Source: Arthrobacter sp. B3I4
GTDB lineage: Bacteria; Actinomycetota; Actinomycetes; Actinomycetales; Micrococcaceae
Assembly: GCF_030816855.1 (NCBI RefSeq)
Contig: NZ_JAUSYK010000001.1
Span: forward strand, 1,426,001 to 1,490,000
Length of the DNA stretch: 64,000 nt
Reading direction: 5' to 3'
Part shown: positions 37,272 through 46,412 of the stretch, piece after piece
Numbering within the stretch: the first letter of the stretch is position 1
How the letters are laid out: each line of letters starts with the position of its first letter
Position numbers and translations under genes: made by a program
Notes under the pieces: model-generated
Told to the model about the DNA's origin: nothing
Databases searched by the model: none
Seen by the model: the letters and a program-made list of their open reading frames with translations, nothing else

Positions 37272-38258
37272 ATGAAACGTCGATTTATTACCGCGCTTGC
37301 TGCCGCGTCGGTACTGGCACTGTCGGCCTGCGGCGGCGGCTCGCCCAGTTCCACCGGCGGCGGCTCGGCATCCGGCGGGGCCTCCGGGGGCGGCGACCTG
37401 ACCAAAGTCAGCGTCGGCGTCATCCCCATCGTGGACTGCGCCCCCATCTACCTGGGGAACAAGCAGGGATTCTTCAAGGACGAAGGTCTGCAGCTGGACA
37501 TCCAGACCGCCACGGGCGGCTCGGCGATCGTCCCCGGTGTGGTGAGCGGCAGCTTCGACTTCGCCTTCTCCAACCTCATCTCCGTCATGGTGGCCAAAGA
37601 CAAGGGCCTGGACCTGAAGTTCGTCGCCAACGGAGCCTCCACCACCGGCGAAAAGGGCAAGGACATCGGCGGCGTCGTCGTCCCGGCCGGTTCCGCCATC
37701 CAGTCCCCAAAGGACCTGGCAGGCAAAACCGTCTCCGTCAACAACCTTTCCAACATCGGCGACACCACGATCAAGTCGGTCGTCGAAAAGGCCGGCGGCA
37801 ACCCCTCGGACGTGAAGTTCGTGGAGGTGGCCTTCCCCGACGCCCCGGCAGCGCTCGCGAACAAGCAGGTCGACGCCGCCTGGATCCTGGAACCCTTCCT
37901 GTCCAAGGCGCTTGCCGACGGCGGCAAAATCATTTCCTCGAACTTCGTGGACATGAGCCCCGAGCTGGACATTGCCGGCTACTTCACCAAGACGGACACC
38001 GTGAAGGGCAAAGCCGAGCTCACCCAAAAGTTCACCCGGGCGATGAACAAGTCCCTCGAATACGCCCAGGCGCACCCCCAGGAAGTCCGCGACATCGTCG
38101 GTACGTACACCAAGATGGATGAGGCCACCCGCGCCAAGATGATCCTGCCGCGCTACCGGGTGGAGTTCAACAAGGACGCCTTCAAGACCCTCGGCGACGC
38201 AGCCGCCAAGTACGGCACGCTCACCAAGGCCCCGAACGCAGCCGACCTGCTGCCGTGA
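37272..38258 (+). CDS. Nitrate/sulfonate/taurine-type ABC transporter, substrate-binding lipoprotein
   Basis: This 328-aa NMT1/SsuA-like binding protein begins with a lipoprotein signal (MKRRFITALAAASVLALSAC, Cys20) and a Gly/Ser linker. The core shows VDCAPIYLGNKQGFFKDEGL and VVSGSFDFAFSNLISVMVAKDKG, typical of ligand binding in the SsuA/TauA/THI5 superfamily. ATG 37272 has AGGAGTG ahead. The ligand (sulfonate, taurine, pyrimidine precursor or other) is not evident. It is the first gene of a four-gene operon. Confidence 0.88.
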   Translation: MKRRFITALAAASVLALSACGGGSPSSTGGGSASGGASGGGDLTKVSVGVIPIVDCAPIYLGNKQGFFKDEGLQLDIQTATGGSAIVPGVVSGSFDFAFSNLISVMVAKDKGLDLKFVANGASTTGEKGKDIGGVVVPAGSAIQSPKDLAGKTVSVNNLSNIGDTTIKSVVEKAGGNPSDVKFVEVAFPDAPAALANKQVDAAWILEPFLSKALADGGKIISSNFVDMSPELDIAGYFTKTDTVKGKAELTQKFTRAMNKSLEYAQAHPQEVRDIVGTYTKMDEATRAKMILPRYRVEFNKDAFKTLGDAAAKYGTLTKAPNAADLLP

Positions 38259-39097
38259 GCCAGGACACTGCAGTAGCCGTCGGATCCGTCCCTGCTGCGG
38301 GGCGGAACCGGCGGCCTGGCCGCAAGGCACCGACGCAGAGGCTGCTCGGCCTCGCGGGCATCGTCGGTTTTCTGCTCACCTGGGAACTCATACCCCGGCT
38401 TGGCATCATCGACGCCCGTTACCTGCCGCCGGCCAGTGAGGTCATCGCAGCCCTGGCCCGGGACTTCACGCTGACAGCGTTCTGGGTCTCCGTGGGGGAA
38501 ACCATGAAGGCCTGGTTCCTTGGGCTGCTCATCGCTGTTGTCCTCGCGGTGCTGCTGGGCTTCATCATTGGCTCCAGCAACTTCCTGCGCAAAGCCACAA
38601 ACTCAACGATTGAGTTCCTGCGCCCCATTCCGTCGGTGGCCCTGATTCCGCTGGCAGTGCTGCTCTTCGGCGTGAAAATTGAATCGTCGCTGCTGCTGAT
38701 CGTCTACGCCTCCTTCTGGCAGGTGCTGATCCAGGTCCTCTACGGCGTGGCCGACGTCGACATGGTCGCCAACAACACCGCCAAGACCTACGGCCTGGGC
38801 ACCATGGCGCGGATCCGGTACGTCGTGTTCCCCACCGCCCTGCCGTACCTGATGACCGGTGTCCGGCTCGCCGGCGCCGTCGCACTGGTACTCGCCATCA
38901 CCGCGGAACTTGTCATCGGGTCACCTGGCCTCGGCCGGGAAATCGCACTGGCCCAGTCCGGTGGCGCCATTTCCGGGATGTACGCCCTGGTGCTCGCCAC
39001 CGGCCTCATCGGTGTCCTGATTAACCTGCTCATGCGGTTCATCGAAAAGCGGGCGCTGTCCTGGCACTCCTCCGTCCGGTCCGAGGTGATCGTATGA
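38255..39097 (+). CDS. ABC transporter permease (SsuC/TauC type), first
   Basis: This 280-aa BPD-type membrane subunit has a hydrophilic, Arg-rich N-terminus and about six hydrophobic segments. The segment NSTIEFLRPIPSVALIPLAVLLFG and the EAA-loop region KTYGLGTMARIRYVVFPTALPYLMTG are characteristic. The GTG start overlaps the binding-protein stop by 4 nt. The second permease follows directly. Confidence 0.88.
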   Translation: MSQDTAVAVGSVPAAGRNRRPGRKAPTQRLLGLAGIVGFLLTWELIPRLGIIDARYLPPASEVIAALARDFTLTAFWVSVGETMKAWFLGLLIAVVLAVLLGFIIGSSNFLRKATNSTIEFLRPIPSVALIPLAVLLFGVKIESSLLLIVYASFWQVLIQVLYGVADVDMVANNTAKTYGLGTMARIRYVVFPTALPYLMTGVRLAGAVALVLAITAELVIGSPGLGREIALAQSGGAISGMYALVLATGLIGVLINLLMRFIEKRALSWHSSVRSEVIV

Positions 39098-39867
39098 AAT
39101 CCGTCAAAACTCTGGGCTACGTGCTGGCACTGCCTGTCCTGCTCGTTCTGGCCTGGTGGGCCTCCACCCTGGGCACGGTCAACTTCTTTGTGCCCACGCC
39201 GGCCACGCTGGTCAAGAAGTTCGCCAACGTCTGGTTCAGCGAGCGGTTCTTCACCGACGTGCTGCCGAGCATCGGCAGGCTCCTGGTCGGCGTCGTGGCC
39301 GCAATCCTGATCGGCGTCGTGGGCGGAGTCCTGATCGGCTCGGTGAGATGGCTGCGCGCGCTGCTGGAGCCCACACTGGAGTTCTTCCGCGCCATCCCGC
39401 CGCCGGTGCTCGTTCCCGTGCTGATGCTCCTGCTGGGCATCACTGACACGATGAAGGTCGTCGTCATCATTTCCGGCTGCGTCTGGCCGGTCCTGCTGAA
39501 CACCATCGAAGGGGTCCGGGCCGTGGACTCCGTGCTCTCCGATTCGAGCCACACCTACGGCATCGACGGCTGGGCCAGGGTCCGCTACCTCGTATTGCCG
39601 TCCGCCAGCCCGCAGATCATGGCCGGCGTGCGCCAGTCGCTGTCCCTGGGACTGATCCTGATGGTCATCTCCGAAATGTTTGCCTCGTCCTCCGGGCTGG
39701 GCTTCACCATTGTCCAGTTCCAGCGGTCCTTCGCCATCCCGGAAATGTGGTCCGGCATTGCAGTGCTCGGCCTGCTGGGCGTGGCCATGTCATTCATCTT
39801 CCAGTGGGCCGAGCGGAACATCCTGCGCTGGTACCACGGCCAGAAAGAGGTAGAAAATGCAGCCTAA
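39094..39867 (+). CDS. ABC transporter permease (SsuC/TauC type), second
   Basis: This 257-aa second permease has LLEPTLEFFRAIPPPVLVPVLMLLLG and HTYGIDGWARVRYLVLPSASPQIMAG, the same positions as in the first. Two different permease genes suggest a heterodimer, whereas SsuC/TauC systems usually have one permease gene. ATG overlaps the previous stop (ATGA) and the gene overlaps the ATPase start by 11 nt. Confidence 0.88.
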   Translation: MKSVKTLGYVLALPVLLVLAWWASTLGTVNFFVPTPATLVKKFANVWFSERFFTDVLPSIGRLLVGVVAAILIGVVGGVLIGSVRWLRALLEPTLEFFRAIPPPVLVPVLMLLLGITDTMKVVVIISGCVWPVLLNTIEGVRAVDSVLSDSSHTYGIDGWARVRYLVLPSASPQIMAGVRQSLSLGLILMVISEMFASSSGLGFTIVQFQRSFAIPEMWSGIAVLGLLGVAMSFIFQWAERNILRWYHGQKEVENAA

Positions 39868-40768
39868 TGCAACGCCGGCAGCCCCGGACGCGATGCTTTC
39901 CGTCCGCGGCCTGAAAAAGGTCTACCAGACCGACGGCGGGGACATCGAAGCGGTGCGGAACCTCACCTTCGATCTCCGGGCAGGGGAGCTGGCCTGCCTG
40001 GTGGGTCCTTCCGGGTCCGGCAAGACCACCCTGCTGAAATGCATCTCCGGCCTGATGGCCCCCACCGAGGGCGAAGTGCTGCTCGACGGCAAGCAGGTCT
40101 CCGGACCGCCGAAGAAAATGGCCGTGGTCTTCCAGGAATACGGACGCTCGCTCTTCCCCTGGATGCGGGTCCGCGACAACGTCGAGCTGCCGCTGAAGAA
40201 CCAGGGCATGCCCAAGGCTGAACGCGACCGGCTGGTCGACGAAGCCCTCGAGGCAGTCGGCCTGTCCCACGTGCCCCGGTCCTACCCCTGGCAGCTCTCC
40301 GGCGGCATGCAGCAGCGCGTCGCCATCGCGCGGGCCATCGCCTACCAGCCCGAGGTCCTGCTGATGGACGAACCGTTCGCGGCCGTGGACGCCCAGACCC
40401 GGGCTGACCTTGAGGACCTGATCCGCGTGGTGTGGAAGAAGCTAGGCGTGACCGTGCTCTTCGTGACCCACGACATCGACGAGTCCGTCTACCTGGGCGA
40501 GCGGGTCATCATCCTCTCCAGCTCCCCGACGGTGGTGCAGGAAGACATTACGATCGACCTCCCGGCGGAGCGCGACCAGCTGGAAACCCGTTCGATGCCG
40601 CGTTTCACCGAGCTGCGGCACCACGTCTACGAGCAGATCCAGCTCGCAAAGAAGGGTCACCGCCCCGCCGCGGCCGGCGCATCCACGGCGGCTCCGGCAG
40701 CGGGGGCCGCGGCCCCAACCGAGGGCGCTGCCGTGGCAGACAGCGCCGCCGGCCGCCCCCGGACTTAG
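39857..40768 (+). CDS. ABC transporter ATP-binding protein (SsuB/TauB type)
   Basis: This 303-aa ATPase has Walker A (GPSGSGKTT), signature [15 protein letters not shown] and Walker B (VLLMDEPFAAVD), with the sulfonate-type Q-loop VVFQEYGRSLFPW. The C-terminal tail is an Ala/Gly-rich low-complexity extension of about 35 residues. It ends the operon and its TAG overlaps the TAA of the convergent gene (40765-40768). Confidence 0.9.
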   Translation: MQPNATPAAPDAMLSVRGLKKVYQTDGGDIEAVRNLTFDLRAGELACLVGPSGSGKTTLLKCISGLMAPTEGEVLLDGKQVSGPPKKMAVVFQEYGRSLFPWMRVRDNVELPLKNQGMPKAERDRLVDEALEAVGLSHVPRSYPWQLSGGMQQRVAIARAIAYQPEVLLMDEPFAAVDAQTRADLEDLIRVVWKKLGVTVLFVTHDIDESVYLGERVIILSSSPTVVQEDITIDLPAERDQLETRSMPRFTELRHHVYEQIQLAKKGHRPAAAGASTAAPAAGAAAPTEGAAVADSAAGRPRT

Positions 40769-41958
40769 CCTCTGGCTTTGCGGGAAACTCCGCTGCGCGC
40801 CCGCATTAACAACTTGGCCGCGGTGGATGAAGCAGGGGCAGGCCCGCCGGGAGCTGGCGGATAGAGCGTCGCCGCTTCGGCCCGTTTCCGGGCCGCCAGC
40901 GCAGCCAGGTTCGCCGCCAGCGGGCCCGGCCGCGCCGGCAGCCCGGGCCGCTCCTCGTCCAAGGCGAGCGGCCAGCCGCTTCCGAGCGCCGTCACGGATT
41001 GGTGCTTGACGTCGTAATACCCCTGCTTCATCCCGACGGCGATTCCGCGCGCCCCGGCGGCGGCCGCCAGCAGGTGCAGGTGGAAGCGGCTGGTAACCCA
41101 GGTCTGACGGTCGGAGAGCGGAAGGCCGTGGGTCCAGACGTGGACGAACGGAATGAACCGTTCCTCCGGAATGAGGTCAGCCAGCTGGTCGTAGGCGGCC
41201 CGGTCAAAACCGGGTATGGCCTCCACATAATGCGCCTCGATGCCCTCACCGGCGGCCCGAACGACTTCTTCCCGTGCCAGGGCGACGGCCGCGCTGAACC
41301 GGCCGGGATCCACCATGTCGCTCTGGATGCAGACATAGAGCCCCGGTGCCGCAGCGCCGCGCGAGATTTCCGCTTCGGCCCCGAGGAAGGCGTCGTCAAG
41401 GCCCAGTTCCAGTCCGTGCGCGGCCGCGCTCGCGTCATCCCGTGCGCGGGCGTAGTCGAATCCCCGAAACAGCGGCGTTTCTCCGGCCGCGGGTTGCAGA
41501 GCCGGCATGAGACCCTGGCCGGTCGCGAAAAGCCGTGCTCCGCTGACTTCGCTGACCGCCCGCATGGCGACCACCAGGCCGGCATGGTGCGGCCAGGTGT
41601 CATTCACATAGCCGCCGCCGATCAGGTGCAGCGACTCTGCCTCCCGGGCCTTCAGCAAGCCCAGGTCATAGGCCGGGGTGCCGAGACCGGCCACGCGTTC
41701 CCGGATGTTTTTGGCGGCCGCATCGGCTGGCAGCTCGGCGTTCTCGTGCACCAGGCGCCAGAGCGTGTTGGTGACGCGGAGCCGCGGGTGCATGCCGTCA
41801 AAGAGGACCTGCGCCATGCCGGGCTGCGGGCTGTCCAGCCATACCTCCGCTTCGGGCCGGGCCACTGCCAAATACTTGAGCCAGGCAGCGGCAATGAACT
41901 CGTCGCCGAAATTGGGGTGGCCGGAGGTGCCGACCAGGTAGATAATTCCCGGATTCAT
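40765..41958 (-). CDS. Polysaccharide pyruvyl transferase-family protein
   Basis: The 397-aa protein starts MNPGIIYLVGTSGHPNFGDEFIAAAWLKYLA, with the LIGGGYVNDTWPHHAG motif and a later VTSRFHLHLLAAAAGARGIAVGMKQGYYDVKHQS. This is the pyruvyltransferase (PF04230-like) pattern of CsaB, which pyruvylates cell-wall polysaccharides. The acceptor is unknown, and no wall-polymer genes are adjacent. ATG 41958 is preferred over an upstream in-frame start because it begins the conserved N-terminal strand. Confidence 0.8.
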   Translation of the reverse strand: MNPGIIYLVGTSGHPNFGDEFIAAAWLKYLAVARPEAEVWLDSPQPGMAQVLFDGMHPRLRVTNTLWRLVHENAELPADAAAKNIRERVAGLGTPAYDLGLLKAREAESLHLIGGGYVNDTWPHHAGLVVAMRAVSEVSGARLFATGQGLMPALQPAAGETPLFRGFDYARARDDASAAAHGLELGLDDAFLGAEAEISRGAAAPGLYVCIQSDMVDPGRFSAAVALAREEVVRAAGEGIEAHYVEAIPGFDRAAYDQLADLIPEERFIPFVHVWTHGLPLSDRQTWVTSRFHLHLLAAAAGARGIAVGMKQGYYDVKHQSVTALGSGWPLALDEERPGLPARPGPLAANLAALAARKRAEAATLYPPAPGGPAPASSTAAKLLMRARSGVSRKARG

Positions 41959-42002
41959 GCACCTGACTATAGCGGTCCCGGCGAAGACTTCAGGGCACAA
42001 AA

Positions 42003-42043
42003 AACACCCCGCCCGGAGCGTCAATTTAGCCGGGCGGGGTGTT
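42003..42043 (-). terminator. Rho-independent terminator of the fur-katA operon
   Basis: Perfect 14-bp arms AACACCCCGCCCGG and CCGGGCGGGGTGTT, with a run of T on the minus-strand side (GTTTTTTGTGCC), 22 nt beyond the catalase stop. Confidence 0.85.
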
Positions 42044-42064
42044 CCTTTTGGGTGCAGGGGCCAG

Positions 42065-43576
42065 CTAGCCGATCTTGTTGGCAGCCTCGGCGTCCGAGGT
42101 CACCAGGCCTGCTGCAGCGGCACCGAGGTTGGCGCGCAGCTTCGCGCCGAGTTCGGCGTCGACGTTGGTCCAGTACTGGATGGCGCGTTCCTTGATCGCA
42201 GCGTTCTTCACGCCGCTCACGGCGCCGGTGATGGTCTCCAGCAGGCGGGCCTTCTCGCCGTCGTCGAAAACCTCGCGGTACAGCGTGCCGGCCTGGCCGA
42301 AGTCGCCGTCCTCAGCGTGCAGGGAATGCGCCGAGAGCGTCAGCTCGCCGTCGTTCTCCCAGCCGCCGGCGGGGCTCTGCGGCTCCACGGCAGCCGGGCC
42401 GCCGAAAGAGTTCGGCGCATAGACCGGCACGGAGGGGGCGTTGAAGTTGTAGCGCCCCTGGCCGTCCTGGCTGTAGTTGTTGATCTGGTTCTTGGGCAGG
42501 TTCACCGGCAGTTGGGCGTGGTTGGTGCCCACGCGGTAGCGGTGCGCATCCGCGTAGGAGAAGATGCGGGCCTGCAGCATCTTGTCCGGCGAGGCGGCGA
42601 TGCCCGGCACGAAGTTCGACGGCGCGAAGGTGGCCTGCTCGATCTGCGCGAAGTAGTTCTCCGGGTTCTTGTTCAGCTCCAAGGTGCCGACCTTGATCAG
42701 CGGGTAGTCGCCGTGCGGCCACACCTTGGTCAGGTCGAAGGGGTTGAAGCGGTAGGTCTTGGCGTCCTCGTACGGCATCACCTGGACGTGCAGGTCCCAA
42801 GAGGGGAAGTTGCCCGCGGCGATGTTTTCGGACAGGTCGCGGATGTAGAAGTCAGCATCCGAACCGGCCAGCGCCTCGGCGTCGTCGCCGCTCATGGCCT
42901 TGACACCCTGGTTGGACTTGAAGTGGTACTTGACCCAGAAGCGCTCGCCGGCGGCGTTGATCCACTGGTAGGTGTGCGAGCCGTAGCCCTGCATTTCCCG
43001 CCAGGAGGCCGGGAGGCCGCGGTCACCCATCAGCCAGGTGACCTGGTGGGCGGATTCGGGGGAGAGGGTCCAGAAGTCCCACTGCATGTCGGCGTCGCGC
43101 AGGTGCGTGCCGGGAAGGCGCTTCTGCGAGTGGATGAAGTCCGGGAACTTGATGCCGTCGCGGATGAAGAACACCGGGGTGTTGTTGCCGACCAGGTCGT
43201 AGTTGCCCTCGGTGGTGTAGAACTTCACTGCGAAGCCGCGGGGGTCGCGCCAAGTGTCGGGGGAGCCGTTTTCGCCGGCGACGGAGGAGAAGCGGATGAG
43301 CATGTCCGTCTCGGTGCCCGGCTGGAACAGCGCGGCCTTGGTGTACTTCGAGACGTCCTCGGTGGTCTTGAAGGTACCGAACGCGCCGCCGCCCTTTGCG
43401 TGCACCACACGCTCCGGCACGCGCTCGCGGTTGAACTGTGCGAGCTTCTCGATCAGGTAGTGATCGGTCAGGATGATCGCTCCGTCAGCACCGACGGTCT
43501 GGGAATGGGCATCGGACGTGACGGGGGCGCCGGACTGTGTCGTGGACACTGCGGGCGCAGAGATGTTCTGGGTCAT
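42065..43576 (-). CDS. katA: Catalase, monofunctional heme type
   Basis: This 503-aa typical (clade 3-like) catalase removes H2O2. Catalytic His59 ([13 protein letters not shown]), Asn132 ([11 protein letters not shown]) and the heme-ligand Tyr341 ([14 protein letters not shown]) are all present. The start follows a TAGGAGAA site. It lies 24 nt downstream of a Fur-family gene on the same strand, so it is an operon partner under peroxide control. Confidence 0.95.
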   Translation of the reverse strand: MTQNISAPAVSTTQSGAPVTSDAHSQTVGADGAIILTDHYLIEKLAQFNRERVPERVVHAKGGGAFGTFKTTEDVSKYTKAALFQPGTETDMLIRFSSVAGENGSPDTWRDPRGFAVKFYTTEGNYDLVGNNTPVFFIRDGIKFPDFIHSQKRLPGTHLRDADMQWDFWTLSPESAHQVTWLMGDRGLPASWREMQGYGSHTYQWINAAGERFWVKYHFKSNQGVKAMSGDDAEALAGSDADFYIRDLSENIAAGNFPSWDLHVQVMPYEDAKTYRFNPFDLTKVWPHGDYPLIKVGTLELNKNPENYFAQIEQATFAPSNFVPGIAASPDKMLQARIFSYADAHRYRVGTNHAQLPVNLPKNQINNYSQDGQGRYNFNAPSVPVYAPNSFGGPAAVEPQSPAGGWENDGELTLSAHSLHAEDGDFGQAGTLYREVFDDGEKARLLETITGAVSGVKNAAIKERAIQYWTNVDAELGAKLRANLGAAAAGLVTSDAEAANKIG

Positions 43577-43600
43577 CGTTCTCCTATTACTGTTTCTTGC

Positions 43601-44077
43601 TTAGTTGCGGGTGGGAAGTTTTTGGTTGCGCTGGCACTCTTCGCAGACGCCCTGGTACAGAACATCGGCGATCTGGATGGTCATCGGCTTGGAGCCGGCC
43701 TCCCAGTGCGGCGTCAGGCAGGGCGCGTGGCCGACGGCGCATTCGACGTCCTCGACGCGGCCGCAACTGACGCAGACCGCGTGGTGGTGATTGTCGCCGA
43801 CCCGGGTCTCATACAGCGCGGGAGAGTGCGGCGGCTCGAAGCGGCGCAGCATCTGCAGTTCCGTCAGGTCGCCCAGGACCACATAGACCGACTGCGCGGT
43901 AAGGTCCGGCAGTTCCTCGCGGGCGGCGGCGAGGATGCCTTCGGCCGGCGAATGCGGATGGCGTTCGACGGCGGCCAGCACGGCCAGCCGCTGCTTGGTC
44001 ACCCGGCGCCCGTGGGCACGCAGGGCGCCGGCCCACGCGTCGGTGCTGCCAAGGGAATCCGTCATGCCCTCATTCAA
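43601..44077 (-). CDS. Fur-family (PerR-like) peroxide-responsive repressor
   Basis: This 158-aa metalloregulator has the Fur DNA-binding half (HGRRVTKQRLAVLAAVERHPHSPAEGILAAARE, then AQSVYVVLGDLTELQMLRRF) and a metal-binding half with GDNHHHAVCVSCGRVEDVEC and CEECQ. Two CxxC pairs bind structural zinc. The gene heads an operon with catalase, as furA does with katG in mycobacteria. An in-frame ATG at 44065 is an alternative start. A Fur-box-like sequence lies directly upstream. Confidence 0.92.
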   Translation of the reverse strand: MNEGMTDSLGSTDAWAGALRAHGRRVTKQRLAVLAAVERHPHSPAEGILAAAREELPDLTAQSVYVVLGDLTELQMLRRFEPPHSPALYETRVGDNHHHAVCVSCGRVEDVECAVGHAPCLTPHWEAGSKPMTIQIADVLYQGVCEECQRNQKLPTRN

Positions 44078-44081
44078 GCAC

Positions 44082-44104
44082 TTATTTTTAGCGGTTCACA
44101 ATAA
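44082..44104 (-). promoter_or_regulatory. Fur/PerR-box-like site upstream of fur-katA
   Basis: TTATTTTTAGCGGTTCACAATAA is an AT-rich imperfect palindrome (ends TTATT/AATAA), unlike the surrounding GC-rich DNA. It sits 4 nt upstream of the fur start, where an autoregulatory operator is expected. Confidence 0.6.
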
Positions 44105-44119
44105 GGCACCCCTTATCCC

Positions 44120-44149
44120 GACACTCCCTGCCGGAGCTGAGGGAGCGTC
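44120..44149. repeat. GACGCTC-family palindromic element
   Basis: GACACTCCCTGC pairs with GCTGAGGGAGCGTC across a CGGA loop. The right half matches the sequence at 987-1000, showing that the element is dispersed. Confidence 0.6.
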
Positions 44150-44180
44150 CGGGGTTCGTGCGGGCCATTAGAGTTGCCGG

Positions 44181-45452
44181 GTGGGGAAATTGCTGGCGGA
44201 CATCTCGCCTTTACGTGAGAGCCCGGCGTTCCGCCGTCTGTGGCTGGGATCCGCTGCTTCGGCCCTTGGCAGCCAGCTGACCCTGGTGGCGGTGAGCCTG
44301 GAGGTCTACCGACTCACCCAGGACAGTCTCTATGTGGGCCTGCTGAGCATCTTTGCGCTGGTTCCGCTGGTTTTCGGCGGCCTGCTGGGCGGCTCCATAG
44401 CTGACGCCCACGACCGGCGGACGGTTGCCCTGCTGGCCTCGGGCGCGCTCTGGCTGACGACCGGTTGCCTGGCGCTCCAGGCCTGGCTGCAGGTGGGGAA
44501 CGTGTGGCTGCTCTACGCACTGGTGGCGGTGCAGAGCGGGGCGCAGGCCATCAACCAGCCGGCCCGCAGCGCCATCATCCCGTTGCTGGTGCGCCAGGAG
44601 CTGCTGCCGGCGGCCAATGCGCTGAGCATGATGAGTTTCGGCCTGACCATGACCGCAGGGCCGCTGCTGGCCGGCGTCCTTGTGGCCTCTGTCGGCTTCG
44701 CCTGGACCTACACGATCGATGTAGCCAGCTTCGCGTTTGTCCTGTGGGCCTTACTGAAGCTGCCGGCGATGCCGCCGGGGCACGAGTCGCACCGTGCCGG
44801 CCTGCGCTCCGTCGTCGAGGGTTTCCGTTTCCTCGGCACGCGGCCCAACCTGCGGATGACCTTCGTGATCGACCTCGTGGCGATGATCCTGGCTCAGCCG
44901 CGGGCGCTGCTGCCGGCGATCGCGGCGCTGATGATCGGCGGCGGCGAAGCGACCGTCGGTGTGCTGCTCGCTGCCACCGCCGTCGGCGCCTTTTTGGCCG
45001 GGCTCTTCTCCGGCCCGCTGGGTGCCGTCCGCGCGCAGGGCACCGCGGTGGTGTGGTCGGTGATGGGGTGGGGCGCCTCAATCGGCGGGCTCGGCCTCGT
45101 CGTCGTGCTGGCCGGGCGCGCAGGCGCCGACGGCGTGACGGTGTGGCTGGTGCCTGCCGCGCTGTGCTGTGCGCTCGCCGGAATTGCTGACTCCGTCAGT
45201 GCAGTCTTCCGCACTACTATTCTGCAGTCAGCCACTCCTGACCACCTGCGTGGCCGGCTGCAGGGCGTGTTCGTTGTTGTTGTGGCAGGCGGCCCCCGAG
45301 TGGGTGACATGCTGGCGGGCGGTGCGACGAAGTTGCTGAGCGAGGGCTGGGTCCTGCTCGCGGGCGGAGTGCTGTGCGCGGTGGTGGCCTGGCTCGTGGC
45401 GCGGTGGCAGGGCGGGTTCCTGGGGTACGACGCCCGGAACCCGGTTCCCTAG
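44181..45452 (+). CDS. MFS transporter, EntS-like
   Basis: The 423-aa protein has 12 predicted hydrophobic segments. Its start, SPLRESPAFRRLWLGSAASALGSQLTLVAVSLEVYRLTQDSLYVGLLS, and the loop GGSIADAHDRRTVALLASG are typical of the EntS/siderophore-exporter MFS subfamily (DHA3). No siderophore genes are adjacent, so the cargo is unknown. GTG start. It precedes htpX by a 62-nt gap. Confidence 0.88.
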   Translation: MGKLLADISPLRESPAFRRLWLGSAASALGSQLTLVAVSLEVYRLTQDSLYVGLLSIFALVPLVFGGLLGGSIADAHDRRTVALLASGALWLTTGCLALQAWLQVGNVWLLYALVAVQSGAQAINQPARSAIIPLLVRQELLPAANALSMMSFGLTMTAGPLLAGVLVASVGFAWTYTIDVASFAFVLWALLKLPAMPPGHESHRAGLRSVVEGFRFLGTRPNLRMTFVIDLVAMILAQPRALLPAIAALMIGGGEATVGVLLAATAVGAFLAGLFSGPLGAVRAQGTAVVWSVMGWGASIGGLGLVVVLAGRAGADGVTVWLVPAALCCALAGIADSVSAVFRTTILQSATPDHLRGRLQGVFVVVVAGGPRVGDMLAGGATKLLSEGWVLLAGGVLCAVVAWLVARWQGGFLGYDARNPVP

Positions 45453-45514
45453 CCGTTCGTTTTGAAAGTGGGTGTCCGAGTGCAGGGCACCCGGGGCCAA
45501 TCTCGGGAGGACCA

Positions 45515-46387
45515 GTGCACAACCATCACAACGGTTTGAAGACGGCAGTCCTGTTCGGAGTGTTGTGGGCGGTGCTGCTCGGCCTGGGAGCGCTGATCGG
45601 ATCGAGCATGCGCAGCGCGGCACCCATTTGGATCATGGCACTGATCGGCGTCGGCACCACCTTTTACGGGTACTGGAACAGCGACAAGATCGCGATCCGG
45701 TCCATGCACGCCTATCCGGTCTCCGAAGCGGAGGCGCCGCAGCTGCACCAGATCGTCCGGGAACTGTCGGCCCGCGCCAACCAGCCGATGCCGCGGATTT
45801 ACATTTCACCGACGATGGCGCCGAACGCCTTCGCCACGGGCCGCAACCCGCAGAACGCGGCGGTGTGCTGCACGCAGGGCATCCTGCAACTGCTCGATGC
45901 CCGCGAACTGCGCGGCGTGCTGGGCCACGAACTGATGCACGTCTACAACCGGGACATCCTGACCTCTTCCGTGGCGGCCGCCGTCGCCGGCGTCATCACC
46001 TCGGTGGGCCAGATGCTGCTGTTCTTCGGCGGCGGCGGTGACCGCCGCAATGGGAATCCGCTCGCCCTGCTCGCGATGGCCCTGCTGGCCCCCTTTGCTG
46101 CCTCGCTGATCCAGATGGCCATCTCCCGGACACGGGAGTACGACGCCGATGAGGACGGCTCGGCGCTGACCGGCGACCCGCTGGCGCTCGCCTCAGCCCT
46201 GCGCAAAATCGAGCAGGGCGTCCAGCTTGCGCCGCTGCCGCAGGACCAGCGCCTGGTGAACGCCTCGCACCTGATGATCGCGAACCCGTTCCGCGGCGGG
46301 GGAGTGGCACGGATGTTTTCCACCCACCCGCCGATGGGCGACCGGATTGACCGGCTGGAGCGGATGGCCGGGCGTCCGCTCCGTTAG
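45515..46387 (+). CDS. htpX: Zinc metalloprotease HtpX homologue
   Basis: This 290-aa membrane M48-type protease helps remove damaged membrane proteins. It has two N-terminal hydrophobic segments, the zinc site HELMH (H138, E139, H142) and the third ligand Glu208 (SRTREYDADEDGS), then FSTHPPMGDRIDRLERM. GTG 45515 is preceded by GGGAGG 6 nt away. The protein is complete. Confidence 0.92.
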   Translation: MHNHHNGLKTAVLFGVLWAVLLGLGALIGSSMRSAAPIWIMALIGVGTTFYGYWNSDKIAIRSMHAYPVSEAEAPQLHQIVRELSARANQPMPRIYISPTMAPNAFATGRNPQNAAVCCTQGILQLLDARELRGVLGHELMHVYNRDILTSSVAAAVAGVITSVGQMLLFFGGGGDRRNGNPLALLAMALLAPFAASLIQMAISRTREYDADEDGSALTGDPLALASALRKIEQGVQLAPLPQDQRLVNASHLMIANPFRGGGVARMFSTHPPMGDRIDRLERMAGRPLR

Positions 46388-46412
46388 GAGACCCGCCACC
46401 GGTCCGGGGGCG

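Noticed and set aside
41957..44104. 715-codon plus-strand open frame over katA and fur
   Set aside because: Its codon bias and lack of motifs mark it as antisense shadow of catalase and Fur genes, which are intact and clear on the minus strand.
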